From contig NZ_JAGQEE010000001.1 of the NCBI RefSeq assembly GCF_018304945.1, positions 930,001 through 994,000 of the forward strand: a DNA stretch of 64,000 nucleotides. The letters run 5' to 3'. Each line of letters starts with the position of its first letter. Position 1 is the stretch's first letter. The notes beneath the pieces were generated by a model. That model saw only the letters and a program-made list of their open reading frames with translations, was not told the origin of the DNA and made no database searches. Origin of the DNA: Collimonas humicola (lineage in GTDB: Bacteria; Pseudomonadota; Gammaproteobacteria; Burkholderiales; Burkholderiaceae_D). Made by a program: the position numbers and the translations under genes. Below, piece by piece: positions 30,617 to 39,518 of this stretch.

Positions 30617-33600
30617 TTACCAGGTGAAACCGTATCCAACCTGGAGGACGGTGTTTTGACCTGTGGTACTGACACCCGCTCCCCACGCGCTATTGCCGCT
30701 TGCACTAACCTGTTTAAATTGCAATGCAAGCGCGTTATAGCCCTGATACGAACCCAATCCTACCCCTACCCCCCTTTTCCCAGGATTCACAGTCGGCATC
30801 ACCACACCCGAAAGCGCTGCGCCCATAGCAACACCGGAGTAAGCGATACGCTGAACGTTGCCCAGTTGATTTTGCACATTGTTGAGTTGCGAGACATTGA
30901 CGGCATCGGTCGGATTGACACCAGCAGCAACGTTGGTGATGCGACGCTCGCTGCCGGGAGATCCTACAGACATGGTATTGGCTTGATCCGCTATCGAACC
31001 GGCGCCCAGGGCTACCGAGTTGCTTGCGGTGGCCTGCGCCCCCGCACCAGTCGCGACCGAATTATTCCCTGAAGCCAGCGAATTTTGACCAATCGCTACA
31101 GTAGGATCTCCGGTAGCCTGCGCATTATTACCAATCGCCACTGATCCTGCCTGCGAAGCTAAAGCACGGAAACCGACGGCGGTGGTATTGGCATCGGTCG
31201 CTTGCGCATTAGAACCAAATGCCGTCGCGCCATCCTTGGTCGCCTGAGCACACAAGCCGGAGCCAGTAGCGTCCACCCCCTTGACGGTGGTACATGTAGC
31301 TGCAACTACACTGCTGATGCCAGTGCCGCTAGCACCACGCGTCTGTACTGTACCATCACCGTTGGCACCGCCAATTGTTGTCACTCCAACGGTCGCACCA
31401 TTTCCACTGGCGGCTACCGATGCATCCACGATTGGCTTCAGAGATGTTGATGATGTCAGGATGCCATTCAGACCAGTGGAGAGAGATGTTAATTGACTCA
31501 AGCCCGTCGACAACGATGAGATTCCCGTTGAAGTTGAACTCGACAACGAAGCCACACTGTTATTAGTAGTACTCAGGCCCGTCGAAGTCGAGGTCGACAA
31601 CGAAGTCACGTTGCTATTGGTAGTGCTTAGGCCCGTCGAGGCCGAAGTCGACAACGATGTGACGCTGCTGTTGGTAGTGCTCAGGCCGGTCGAGGTCGAA
31701 GTCGACAACGATGTGAGGTTACTGTTGGTGGTACTCAGGCCAGTCGAGGTCGAGGCCGACAGCGAATGCAGGCTACTGTTGACTGTGCTCAGACCAGTTG
31801 AGGTCGAGGTTGACAGGGAAGCAATACCGCTAGTCGTCGAACTCAGACCGCTCGACAAGGAAGCGACGTTGCTGTTGGTGGTGCTAATGCCGCTAGACAG
31901 CGAAATAACATTGCTGTTTATCGAGCTCAGGCCCGTCGAAGTCGAGGTCGACAGCAAGGATACGCTGCTGTTAGTGGTGCTGAGACCGCTGGACAGCGAA
32001 GTGACGTTACTGTTGGTAGTGCTGAGGCCACTAGACAGCGAAGTAACGTTGCTGTTTGTTGTACTCAGACCAGTTGAAGTCGAAGTCGACAAAGAATCGA
32101 CGTTGCTGTTGGTGGTGCTAAGACCACTGGACAGCGACGTAACGTTGCTGTTGGTTGTGCTCAGACCAGTTGAAGTCGAAGTCGACAAAGAATCGACGTT
32201 GCTGTTGGTGGTGCTAAGACCACTGGACAGCGACGTAACGTTGCTGTTGGTTGTGCTCAGACCGGTCGAAGTCGACGTCGACAATGACGACACACTGCTG
32301 TTGGTGCTGCTGAGGCCGCTGGACAGCGAAGTGACGTTGCTGTTCGTCGTGCTCAGGCCTGTCGAAGTCGACGTCGACAGCGAGGATACGCTGCTGTTGG
32401 TGCTGCTCAGACCGCTGGATAGCGAAGTGACGTTGCTGTTCGTCGTGCTCAGGCCTGTCGAAGTCGACGTCGACAGCGAGGATACGCTGCTGTTGGTGCT
32501 GCTCAGACCGCTGGATAGCGAAGTGACGTTGCTGTTGGTGCTGCTCAGACCCGTTGAAGTCGAGGTCGACAAGGATGACACACTGCTGTTGGTACTGCTG
32601 AGGCCGCTGGACAACGAAGTGACGTTGCTGTTCGTCGTGCTCAGGCCCGTCGAAGTCGACGTCGACAAGGACGACAGGCTGCTGTTGGTGCTGCTGAGGC
32701 CGCTGGACAACGACGTAACGTTGCTGTTGGTCGTGCTCAGGCCCGTCGAAGTCGAGGTCGACAAGGACGACACGCTGCTGTTGGTGCTGCTGAGGCCGCT
32801 GGACAACGAAGTGACATTGCTGTTCGTCGTACTCAGGCCCGTCGAAGTCGAGGTCGACAAGGACGACACGCTGCTGTTGGTGCTGCTGAGACCGCTGGAC
32901 AACGAAGTGACGTTGCTGTTCGTCGTGCTCAGGCCAGTCGAAGTCGACGTCGACAAGGACGACACACTGCTGTTGGTCGTGCTGAGGCCGCTGGACAACG
33001 ACGTAACGTTGCTGTTCGTCGTGCTCAGGCCCGTCGAAGTCGAAGTCGACAAGGACGACACGCTGCTGTTGGTGGTACTGAGACCGCTAGACAACGAAGT
33101 AACGTTGCTTTTCGTTGTACTCAGACCAGTTGAGGTAGAAGTCGACAACGAGGACACACTACTGTTGGCGGTGCTCAGGCCAGTAGAAGTAGAAGTTGAC
33201 AACGATTTCACATTGCTGTTTATTGTGCTCACACCAGTTGATAACTGCGCGACTGTCGCCACGTCTTGCGGAGCAGCACCATCGGCCACGTTGGTGATGC
33301 GACGTAGCGCCGTCGCACTACCGACTGACACTTCTGACAGCGGCGCGGCTTGACCAGTAAGAAACCCTGCGCCTGTCGGTGCTGCGGCGCCGGTCGTCGA
33401 ACCAGAGCCTATTGCCACGCTGCCTGCATACAACGCGTTAGCTTGGGCACCGATGGCAACAGCAGAAACTGCAGCCGAATTGGCAAGCGCTCCCAGGGCA
33501 ATGGAGTCCATTGCCGCCGCAGTAGTTTGCGTCCCTAGCGCAATTCCACCTTGCGCTGCGGCATTCGCATTCACACCCATTGCAATACCACCGGCTCCCA

Positions 33601-34198
33601 AGGCGGAAGCATTCCAGCCCAACGCTGTAGAGCCCATTCCGTTTGCTTGCGAACCACATCCTGTCGCAAACGAATTCATCCCATATGCTTGCGTAGTAAT
33701 CCCCGCGACATCACCGCTTGAAACCGTAACGTTCCCAAACGTACCACCGCCTGGCCAAGGAACTAAACCTGCTGGCTGACCAGCACCAGCACCTTGTGGG
33801 GTGCCCCAACTGGCGGCTGAAGTCTGTGTACCAAAACCGTAGAAACCACCAGTATTATTTGTGCCCGTGCCGTAAACAGCAGCGGCGTTCATGGGAGATA
33901 TCGTTCCGCAATCAGCCGCACCAGATAAGGCAATGCCATTAAACGATGAAGCGACAGACGAACCGCGGACAGAAGGACTGTTCGCATTACCATCCGTTGT
34001 GGTCATTCCCCAATTCGTTCCAGCTATGCCGGCAAGAACATCGTGACACGCTCCCATGCCGATCAAAACCGAAATCGACGCGATCACGATGCTGCAACTT
34101 GTATTTTTTTTACTTTTCCCGGAATTCTTTGCCAACTCTCCAACCACACATAGCTGACCTGTTACCTTACTCCAGACCACACGGTAAATTCTATTCAT
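30617..34198 (-). CDS. Trimeric autotransporter adhesin (YadA/Hia type)
   Basis: 1193 residues. The N-terminus MNRIYRVVWSKVTGQLCVVG is the extended signal peptide region of type Vc autotransporters, followed by a hydrophobic signal. YadA-like head repeats (GMGSTALGWNASALG, AIGAQANALYAGSVAIGSGS) and a neck (ITNVADGAAPQDVATVAQLS) follow. A long Ser/Thr-rich stalk of 32-residue repeats spans about residues 325-950. A second head (FGSNAQATDANTTAVGFRAL) and neck come next, then a four-strand YadA anchor ending VLQVGYGFTW. It should form a trimeric surface fibre for attachment. GAGGA precedes the ATG. It is probably acquired DNA. Confidence 0.95.
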   Translation of the reverse strand: MNRIYRVVWSKVTGQLCVVGELAKNSGKSKKNTSCSIVIASISVLIGMGACHDVLAGIAGTNWGMTTTDGNANSPSVRGSSVASSFNGIALSGAADCGTISPMNAAAVYGTGTNNTGGFYGFGTQTSAASWGTPQGAGAGQPAGLVPWPGGGTFGNVTVSSGDVAGITTQAYGMNSFATGCGSQANGMGSTALGWNASALGAGGIAMGVNANAAAQGGIALGTQTTAAAMDSIALGALANSAAVSAVAIGAQANALYAGSVAIGSGSTTGAAAPTGAGFLTGQAAPLSEVSVGSATALRRITNVADGAAPQDVATVAQLSTGVSTINSNVKSLSTSTSTGLSTANSSVSSLSTSTSTGLSTTKSNVTSLSSGLSTTNSSVSSLSTSTSTGLSTTNSNVTSLSSGLSTTNSSVSSLSTSTSTGLSTTNSNVTSLSSGLSSTNSSVSSLSTSTSTGLSTTNSNVTSLSSGLSSTNSSVSSLSTSTSTGLSTTNSNVTSLSSGLSSTNSSLSSLSTSTSTGLSTTNSNVTSLSSGLSSTNSSVSSLSTSTSTGLSSTNSNVTSLSSGLSSTNSSVSSLSTSTSTGLSTTNSNVTSLSSGLSSTNSSVSSLSTSTSTGLSTTNSNVTSLSSGLSSTNSSVSSLSTSTSTGLSTTNSNVTSLSSGLSTTNSNVDSLSTSTSTGLSTTNSNVTSLSSGLSTTNSNVDSLSTSTSTGLSTTNSNVTSLSSGLSTTNSNVTSLSSGLSTTNSSVSLLSTSTSTGLSSINSNVISLSSGISTTNSNVASLSSGLSSTTSGIASLSTSTSTGLSTVNSSLHSLSASTSTGLSTTNSNLTSLSTSTSTGLSTTNSSVTSLSTSASTGLSTTNSNVTSLSTSTSTGLSTTNNSVASLSSSTSTGISSLSTGLSQLTSLSTGLNGILTSSTSLKPIVDASVAASGNGATVGVTTIGGANGDGTVQTRGASGTGISSVVAATCTTVKGVDATGSGLCAQATKDGATAFGSNAQATDANTTAVGFRALASQAGSVAIGNNAQATGDPTVAIGQNSLASGNNSVATGAGAQATASNSVALGAGSIADQANTMSVGSPGSERRITNVAAGVNPTDAVNVSQLNNVQNQLGNVQRIAYSGVAMGAALSGVVMPTVNPGKRGVGVGLGSYQGYNALALQFKQVSASGNSAWGAGVSTTGQNTVLQVGYGFTW
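31540..33220 (-). repeat. 96-bp tandem repeat array coding the adhesin stalk
   Basis: Copies recur every 96 bp (for example cgaagtcgac at 32651 and cgaagtcgag at 32747), coding the unit SLSTSTSTGLSTTNSNVTSL plus 12 residues. Shorter half-unit copies occur at the edges. Near-identity of copies makes the stalk length prone to change by recombination or slippage. Confidence 0.9.
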
Positions 34199-34351
34199 AA
34201 TATATATCCTCGGTTTTATATTTTAAAATCAAATTTCTGTCTAAAAAGAATGGCCATAACCCGTCGCTATATTGGGAAAGATAGTGCGTTGCAATATTTA
34301 AATTCTTAATTTTCCATATAAATTAATTCAACGGCGAATCAAAAATATTTA

Positions 34352-34750
34352 TCAATCGACAGTATTTTTTTTAGTTTTCGTTGGTGAAAGAATTTGATCT
34401 ACTCGTCTTTTTCGATTCTCTTTACGCTTCAATCTTGCTATAGCCAAAGCATCATATAGAGCACCATAATCGGCAATTTTTTGAAATTCACGCGCCAATT
34501 CAGGAAAATCGCTCATCGCAATAACCAAATCTTTCCAAACACCGCTCTCGTTCCAGCGCCTAAACCGCACATAACACGTACTCCAACTACCATATTCAAT
34601 TGGCAAATCAGTCCACCGCCTTTGATTATTGACGTGCCACAATATGGCCTCTACAAAAAGCCGATTATCTTTAGCAATGGTTCCTCCGCTGAATTTATTT
34701 CCCAATAGCAATGGATTTAATTGCGACCATTGGTCATCTCGAATAAACAT
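34352..34750 (-). CDS. Stand-alone IS5-type transposase N-terminal domain protein
   Basis: 132 residues from the ATG at 34750, which has AGGA 6-9 bases upstream. Residues 4-80 match the DUF4096 N-terminal domain of IS5-family transposases (DDQWSQLNPLLLG, AILWHVNNQRRWTDLPIEYG, WSTCYVRFRRWNESGVWKDL). No DDE catalytic domain follows; the tail is Lys/Arg-rich (LKRKENRKRRVDQIL). The gene is AT-rich, unlike the core. It may be a truncated transposase or a domesticated DNA-binding protein. It lies downstream of no obvious operon partner. Confidence 0.7.
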   Translation of the reverse strand: MFIRDDQWSQLNPLLLGNKFSGGTIAKDNRLFVEAILWHVNNQRRWTDLPIEYGSWSTCYVRFRRWNESGVWKDLVIAMSDFPELAREFQKIADYGALYDALAIARLKRKENRKRRVDQILSPTKTKKNTVD

Positions 34751-34885
34751 AAATATTCCTATATGCACGAACCACAATTACCCGACATCTTTTTTCATTT
34801 CCTCAGAGAAATTAAATAATTGATTCAATTTTTTATCAACGGAATCCCCTGCGAACAAATTCTAAAGAAATGTCATTCTTTAACA

Positions 34886-34944
34886 TTGACATTAACGGAC
34901 AAATAATTACCATATTTGACCTAACGGTCGTTCGTTTATAAAAT
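34886..34944 (+). promoter_or_regulatory. Candidate sigma-70 promoter in AT-rich island
   Basis: TTGACC at 34916 and TAAAAT at 34939 are 17 bp apart, close to consensus. A weaker upstream pair is TTGACA at 34886 and TACCAT at 34908. Both point towards the decayed IS5 gene. The rest of 34751-35050 shows no gene. Confidence 0.45.
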
Positions 34945-35055
34945 CCCCAGGGAGACTCTGATTTCTCCGATAGCGTCAAATTTTCAATTTGGACAATAGC
35001 TACAAAAATTGTCTACAATTGACAACAAGCAGGATGAGCATGTGAAGGAGTTTTT

Positions 35056-35404
35056 TGGATCTTGAATATGTTTCGAAGAAAAAGTTGATACGGCGCGACC
35101 ACTTCTTCGCAGAGATTGATGCTGTGAAAATGTGGGCGGCACTGAGGAAGGAATTGCGCCGCTTCAGCCGAAAACAGAAGACGCTGACCTGCCGCCGATT
35201 GGGCTAGCGCGGGTATTGTGGATGTACGTGGTGCGACAGTGTTTCGACCTGTCCGATATGGATATGAAAGATGCGATCTGCGACAGTCAGGCCATTCGGG
35301 GCTTTGCTTGACTCGCTCTGAATCGTGAGTCGGTGCCTGATGCGAGGACGTTGCTGAAATTTCGGCGCCTGTTGGAGACCCACGACCGGGCGTCGAGAAG
35401 CGTG
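35056..35404 (+). pseudogene. Decayed IS5-family transposase, N-terminal part
   Basis: Conceptual translation gives LEYVSKKKLIRRDHFFAEID, then after a frame change near 35190 LPPIGLARVLWMYVVRQCFD and LNRESVPDARTLLKFRRLLE. These match the start of IS5-type transposases. A TGA interrupts the frame at 35308, and the catalytic part is missing after about 35404. Confidence 0.8.
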
Positions 35405-35565
35405 AAGAGAATCAAAGCAAGTCGGTGGCCTACCATGTCGCCACGCCAAACACCGTGTCCTGCCTAAAAACAAATTGGGCCGATGCGTGAAAAATCGGAA
35501 ACTCTCAAAATATTCATTAATGCGCGAAACTCAATATATATGATGGATAATTGAATTTCCAAAAC

Positions 35566-35826
35566 TTATGTTTTGGCGAGAAAAGCAACTAAATCTTTAA
35601 AATTATAGGCAGATTTAGGAATTATTTCATCCCCGCTCTTATTTTGGCCATTAGGAACATTTTGTAGCATAAGAATGCCATAGCGATAATAATTGACAGG
35701 TGCACCGATACCTAGCAAATATTGTTCAGATTCAAACACAAGGGCTAAGCGTTGGTCGCGGCTCTTCTTCTCCACCAGGAGATTTTGTTTCTTAATAGCA
35801 TTTAATTTCAAGTTAATATTTTTCAC
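35566..35826 (-). CDS. Small hypothetical protein
   Basis: 86 residues from a GTG start with GGAG about 8-10 bases upstream. It is Lys/Asn-rich at the N-terminus (KNINLKLNAIKKQNLLVEKK), with a soluble C-terminal half. Codon use is AT-rich like the surrounding island. I do not recognise it. Confidence 0.5.
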   Translation of the reverse strand: MKNINLKLNAIKKQNLLVEKKSRDQRLALVFESEQYLLGIGAPVNYYRYGILMLQNVPNGQNKSGDEIIPKSAYNFKDLVAFLAKT

Positions 35827-36272
35827 ATTAATTCTCCACGGCAGACTCCCAAGAGAAATAATAATGCTCTAAAATGTAGAAAAACTACATATGACATAAT
35901 TTAACATTTAGTGTTGTGCGGCTGCACATTAGCCTAGCACCCCTCTCCCAGAGTGACGGATGCTTTCGATAGGTGTGATGACACTTTCAGTGTTGTGCAA
36001 TTGCACATGAACCTGATGCCTCCAATGCAACAAACACTTTCGATAGGTACGATGGCGAAGGCTGGCTGTTTATCGCGGTCGTACTGGGCTGACATTCGAG
36101 GCATATCGTAGGCTGCTCGGTGCAGTCGACAATGACGGCACGGCTGGTGATGGATGCATTGCTGATTGCCGTCTTTCTCAGAGGATGCTCTCGAGCTGTG
36201 CCATACAAAGGCTCTCAATACATCGGTGAGCACCTCCAGTGTCTGCTGGAGGGATGTCAGATCAGATCGTGA
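35827..36272. other. Non-coding stretch with palindromes and a transposase relic
   Basis: 446 bp. It contains two TGTGC-N4-GCACA palindromes (35915-35928 and 35994-36007), each followed 30-35 bp later by ctttcgatagg. Minus-strand reading around 36060-36200 gives SITSRAVIVDCTEQP, similar to the first catalytic-Asp region of DDE transposases, but the frame decays on both sides. No intact gene is seen. Confidence 0.5.
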
Positions 36273-37367
36273 CTACTGCCGCTTATACCCATGTAAAAGT
36301 TGTTGCTGCCTTTCATGAGGTGTGTATCCCGTCCAACGACGGAACGCTCGAGTAAAAGCACTTTGCTCGGAATAGCCAAGCAATTGGGCAATTTCGCCCA
36401 ATCGTAGGCGAGGATCCAATAAATAACGTTCAGCGAGATGCTTACGTACATCGTCTAGCAATGCCCGATAATTTAGCCCCTCTTCATCTAAACGACGTCG
36501 AAGAGTACGCGGAGTTATATTCAGTTCCGTAGCTATTTGTTCTAATTGGGGCTCCCCATTGTAGATTAATCGAGCTATAGACTGTCGGACCAACTGTTCA
36601 ATGTTACTACTGACTTGAGGTAGCTCCTCTAACATCATGTCGGCTAACTGTTCAAGCATTTGTAGCAAAATTTCATCAGGCTTACGTAGCTTTGTGGCCA
36701 GCTGCCATAATCCGACTCGTATAGAAGTCACTGGCTGTTCAAATAGCACTGGGCAACCAAAAAAATCGATATAGGGCTGAATATCCGGTGGAGTTTTGTT
36801 TGTAAAACAAACCTGAATTGATGGAGATGTCTTGATTGCGATATTCCTGACAATCTGAATGAATGATGCGAGTCCACATTCATCTACAAGCGGCCCATGA
36901 TGGCCGCGATCTGCACCCCATGTGAGAGTCAAATCAAAATCTAGAACGTTAATGTGAAGTTGGCTCGTTTCATGTATCAAACGCTCATATTCTCTCATCC
37001 TTATCATAGCACTAGCCAAATTCTGACAGGATGACAATATATATCCCATTACTCCCAAATGAGCAGTCGTAATATTCTTGCCGAGTCGCAGACCTAAAAG
37101 AGGATCATCCAATCGGTCGGAAGCAAGTTGCAGCATCGCCCGCCATTGCACCATCGGATAGCGCTGCAAGCCGCGATCAAGTGGCTCAGGAGGTGGGATG
37201 CCGAGAAGAGCCTCAGGGTCTATATCTTGCTTTTCCAGATATTCAAATAGTAAACGTACAAAACCACTAGACGTGAATCCCGTTATAACATCTGATTGGT
37301 GAAGTTTTTGGATATTGTCGTCATGCATTATATGCTGCCCCAAATTTTGCATCGAATGCTGCCTCAT
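36273..37367 (-). CDS. AraC family transcriptional regulator
   Basis: About 350-364 residues. The N-terminal 200 residues match the arabinose-binding-like domain of the OruR/ToxT-like AraC group (YPMVQWRAMLQLASDRLDDP, LGLRLGKNITTAHLGVMGY). The C-terminus has two helix-turn-helix motifs (EQIATELNITPRTLRRRLDE and LGEIAQLLGYSEQSAFTRAF with RWTGYTPHE). Start codons at 37367, 37352 and 37328 are all possible; the last has GGGGC ten bases upstream. Codon use is AT-rich, and it lies alone next to the prophage, so its target is not evident. Confidence 0.9.
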   Translation of the reverse strand: MRQHSMQNLGQHIMHDDNIQKLHQSDVITGFTSSGFVRLLFEYLEKQDIDPEALLGIPPPEPLDRGLQRYPMVQWRAMLQLASDRLDDPLLGLRLGKNITTAHLGVMGYILSSCQNLASAMIRMREYERLIHETSQLHINVLDFDLTLTWGADRGHHGPLVDECGLASFIQIVRNIAIKTSPSIQVCFTNKTPPDIQPYIDFFGCPVLFEQPVTSIRVGLWQLATKLRKPDEILLQMLEQLADMMLEELPQVSSNIEQLVRQSIARLIYNGEPQLEQIATELNITPRTLRRRLDEEGLNYRALLDDVRKHLAERYLLDPRLRLGEIAQLLGYSEQSAFTRAFRRWTGYTPHERQQQLLHGYKRQ

Positions 37368-38077
37368 TCTTAATTGCAGCTTCTAAGTTATTCAGGATTA
37401 ATCTGGCCTGTGCCTCCTTTTCGGTTGTCGGAGTAATGGGGGCGAGAGTATTTCCGTTATTGTCCTAAGTGCCCGTTTCGTTATTGCGATACCCGCTGCA
37501 GCAAAAATTATGAATGTGTACAAAAAACATGAATTGCCATACCAAGGAAATTTTGTGTTTCATCCAGACTCATGACTGCCCGAAAACATTGCATTTTTAA
37601 CACCAATACTCAACAGATAGTTTGCGCACTGGTTTAATGGTTGGACCAATGTAATACATTCAATTTAAAATGTAAACCGCATTATTTTGCGTCGTGTTGA
37701 TGCGGCCAATTTCCTCGCGAACCCTTGCCAGCTGAGGACTTGACGTTTTTGCGAACTGCGTTAAAGCAGCGCATTTAACTTCCAGGGCGGGCGTGGATAA
37801 CCGTAGTCGTGAACGTAAATAGGAAAAAAGCCGCAAACCCGTGGCAGCGGACCAAATTAACCCGGGAGAGTAAATACAGACAGTTCAGTATAAAGTTTGG
37901 TGAAATAGATGTCTAGTTAACAATAGCTTAACAATGTATAACAATGCATATCACGTCGCATTGACTGTGGCAAGAGCGATGAAGCAGATGCGTCAAACAT
38001 CGGCGCATCCGGAGCGCCTCGTCGCCGCCCGCTCCTGTTGATAGCCATTCCAGGAATCGATTTACGTCTAACAACCA
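37368..38077. other. Gene-free junction between accessory region and prophage
   Basis: 710 bp with no supported gene. Its right end carries three TAACAAT copies at 37918, 37929 and 37939 (spacing 11 and 10 bp). The prophage boundary probably lies here, but no attachment repeat or integrase was found. Confidence 0.5.
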
Positions 38078-38602
38078 CTAAAATTGATTGGTTATATTTG
38101 TAGTCACTTGCAGATGTGCGTAATACTCGCGCAGCCCTAACGCCAACTCTCGCCAGGCACGACAACTGGCGGCATTACCGGCCTCAACGGCAGCGACCTG
38201 AGCAAGCGAAACGCCGGCGGGTTCTCGGTCAGAATCGGCGGCAGGTCCGGGATCCTCACCTGACCAGGCGGCGTCGTACAAGCGCACAAAGCCAGCATTA
38301 ACAGCAAAGCGAACATTATCCGTTTGCGTAATATAGATCGGCACTTGTTTTTCAATGGTTTCTCCTTTGATGTAAATGGTCTTGATGCGATCGACGTACT
38401 TGATTTGCGTTTTCGTGACGACAATCTGCTGTGCCTTGGCGATTTTGATTGAGTGCTCGGCCTGTTGATTGACGTAGGCAATGTGTTTTTCACCCTCGTG
38501 TTGCTTGCCTTTGTTGTAGCAGATCGTCCCGAACACGGCGGCGACCGAAACCAGCGCCAACCAGCGCACCCACCAGGGCAATATTTCTTTCAATAGATTC
38601 AT
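38078..38602 (-). CDS. Phage i-spanin (Rz-like)
   Basis: 174 residues from the ATG at 38602 (GGGAGTCGT upstream). One N-terminal membrane helix (WWVRWLALVSVAAVFGTICY) is followed by a helical periplasmic region with Lys/Gln-rich coiled coil (YVNQQAEHSIKIAKAQQIVV) and a C-terminal segment ending in TNQF. This is the Rz layout; the protein works with the outer-membrane Rz1 lipoprotein to fuse membranes at the end of lysis. Its start overlaps the endolysin stop (ATGA), and Rz1 is nested inside in another frame. Confidence 0.8.
   Translation of the reverse strand: MNLLKEILPWWVRWLALVSVAAVFGTICYNKGKQHEGEKHIAYVNQQAEHSIKIAKAQQIVVTKTQIKYVDRIKTIYIKGETIEKQVPIYITQTDNVRFAVNAGFVRLYDAAWSGEDPGPAADSDREPAGVSLAQVAAVEAGNAASCRAWRELALGLREYYAHLQVTTNITNQF
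38137..38316 (-). CDS. Phage o-spanin lipoprotein (Rz1-like), nested in Rz
   Basis: 59 residues, fully inside the Rz gene in a different frame. The start MFALLLMLALCAC is a lipoprotein signal with a plausible lipobox (LCAC). The mature part is Pro-rich (TTPPGQVRIPDLPPILTE, LPLRPVMPPVVVPGE), exactly as in Rz1 proteins. The ATG at 38316 is chosen because it begins the signal. Together with the position this is strong evidence despite the small size. Confidence 0.8.
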   Translation of the reverse strand: MFALLLMLALCACTTPPGQVRIPDLPPILTENPPAFRLLRSLPLRPVMPPVVVPGESWR

Positions 38603-39255
38603 ACGACTCCCAAGCCGCTTTTGCACGCCACCCAACGCGCGTGCCGCGCGGACAGGCTCTCAGCTGTGATGCCGGCACCATTAATCCGCGTCGACAGCCC
38701 ATCAAAATCCCCTCTATCGACATAGGCATTGCCACCAATCGAAAGCCAGAACCAACCCGCCGAGCGAGCCGCCAGCGCCCAGTCCGTGGAAAGCCGCTGC
38801 GGGGCCGCGACACAATCAATACCCAGTGCCGCCGCGCACGCTGCGTAGTTATCGCGAAACGTGATCTGCTTCAGACCACCACCTCGATAGCGCCAGCCAT
38901 CGCCGGAGGCGACGTCGCCATTGCCGTAGCGATTGGCGTAGACGATGTTGGCGATCCGGATCTGGCGTTCTAGCGGCACCATCTTTTCTCCTGGTTGGCG
39001 ACCGAGCACGGCGGCGTGGGCAGCAATGCGCTTGCCAAAGGTGCCAATCAATCCCTGCACCGAATAGTCAAACGACTCGGACAAGCGAGACAGCCCAGCA
39101 CTTTCGTGACCGATCTGCGCAATGAAAGCCACACATCGTGCCGGCGTGCTGATGCCGAACTCACTCATTGCCGCATTGATCGGTGTCGCCCAATCCGTGG
39201 CACGCGCGGTAGGTATAAGCAAAGCAGTCGAGAGCTGGAAAGCGGAGAGATTCAT
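38599..39255 (-). CDS. Phage endolysin, GH19 chitinase-like
   Basis: 218 residues with the glycoside hydrolase 19 catalytic region: the general acid Glu in FIAQIGHESAGLSRLSESFD and a second Glu shortly after, then GDGWRYRGGGLKQITFRDNY. It cuts peptidoglycan glycan strands. GAGGAAGCG lies directly before the ATG at 39255. It overlaps the upstream membrane-protein gene and the downstream Rz gene by four bases each, so the lysis cassette is translationally coupled. It has no signal peptide and so depends on a holin. Confidence 0.92.
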   Translation of the reverse strand: MNLSAFQLSTALLIPTARATDWATPINAAMSEFGISTPARCVAFIAQIGHESAGLSRLSESFDYSVQGLIGTFGKRIAAHAAVLGRQPGEKMVPLERQIRIANIVYANRYGNGDVASGDGWRYRGGGLKQITFRDNYAACAAALGIDCVAAPQRLSTDWALAARSAGWFWLSIGGNAYVDRGDFDGLSTRINGAGITAESLSARHARWVACKSGLGVV

Positions 39256-39518
39256 CGCTTCCTCAGGTAGTTGCATTGACGCCACCGGCGCCAGAACCAG
39301 ACAGCCAGAATCGCGACAGCCACATTTGACACCACCTCAGATTGCTCGCTCCAGAAACCCAAGACATCCGGCCGCATGATGTTCACAAAGGACGTGATCG
39401 CCACCAGGGACAGTGCGGAAGTACCCAGTGCCCGCGTTTCCAGATGCCTGTTCAGCACCGCCCACAAACAAAACACCAGCAACACCAGGTTAGCCAGCGT
39501 ATTAATTAGTTGGATCAT
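39252..39518 (-). CDS. Phage membrane protein, holin candidate
   Basis: 88 residues with three predicted membrane helices (LANLVLLVFCLWAVL, ALSLVAITSFVNIM, VVSNVAVAILAVWFW) and a basic C-terminus (RRWRQCNYLRKR). Small size, helices and overlap with the endolysin gene suggest a holin or antiholin. It overlaps the preceding gene by 17 bp. Confidence 0.65.
   Translation of the reverse strand: MIQLINTLANLVLLVFCLWAVLNRHLETRALGTSALSLVAITSFVNIMRPDVLGFWSEQSEVVSNVAVAILAVWFWRRWRQCNYLRKR

Noticed and set aside
31540-33220. Possible CRISPR array because of regular repeats
   Set aside because: Repeats are contiguous coding units without unique spacers, and there are no cas genes.
31611-33353. 580-codon open frame opposite the adhesin stalk
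   Set aside because: It is the antisense of the 96-bp repeats. The product is a monotonous repeat with no known fold, and no promoter or ribosome site supports it.
35934-36233. 99-codon minus-strand frame near the AraC gene
   Set aside because: Two overlapping frames share transposase-like residues, showing decay rather than a real gene.
37917-38165. 82-codon minus-strand frame downstream of Rz
   Set aside because: It overlaps the ends of Rz and Rz1, has no ribosome site and no recognisable domain.
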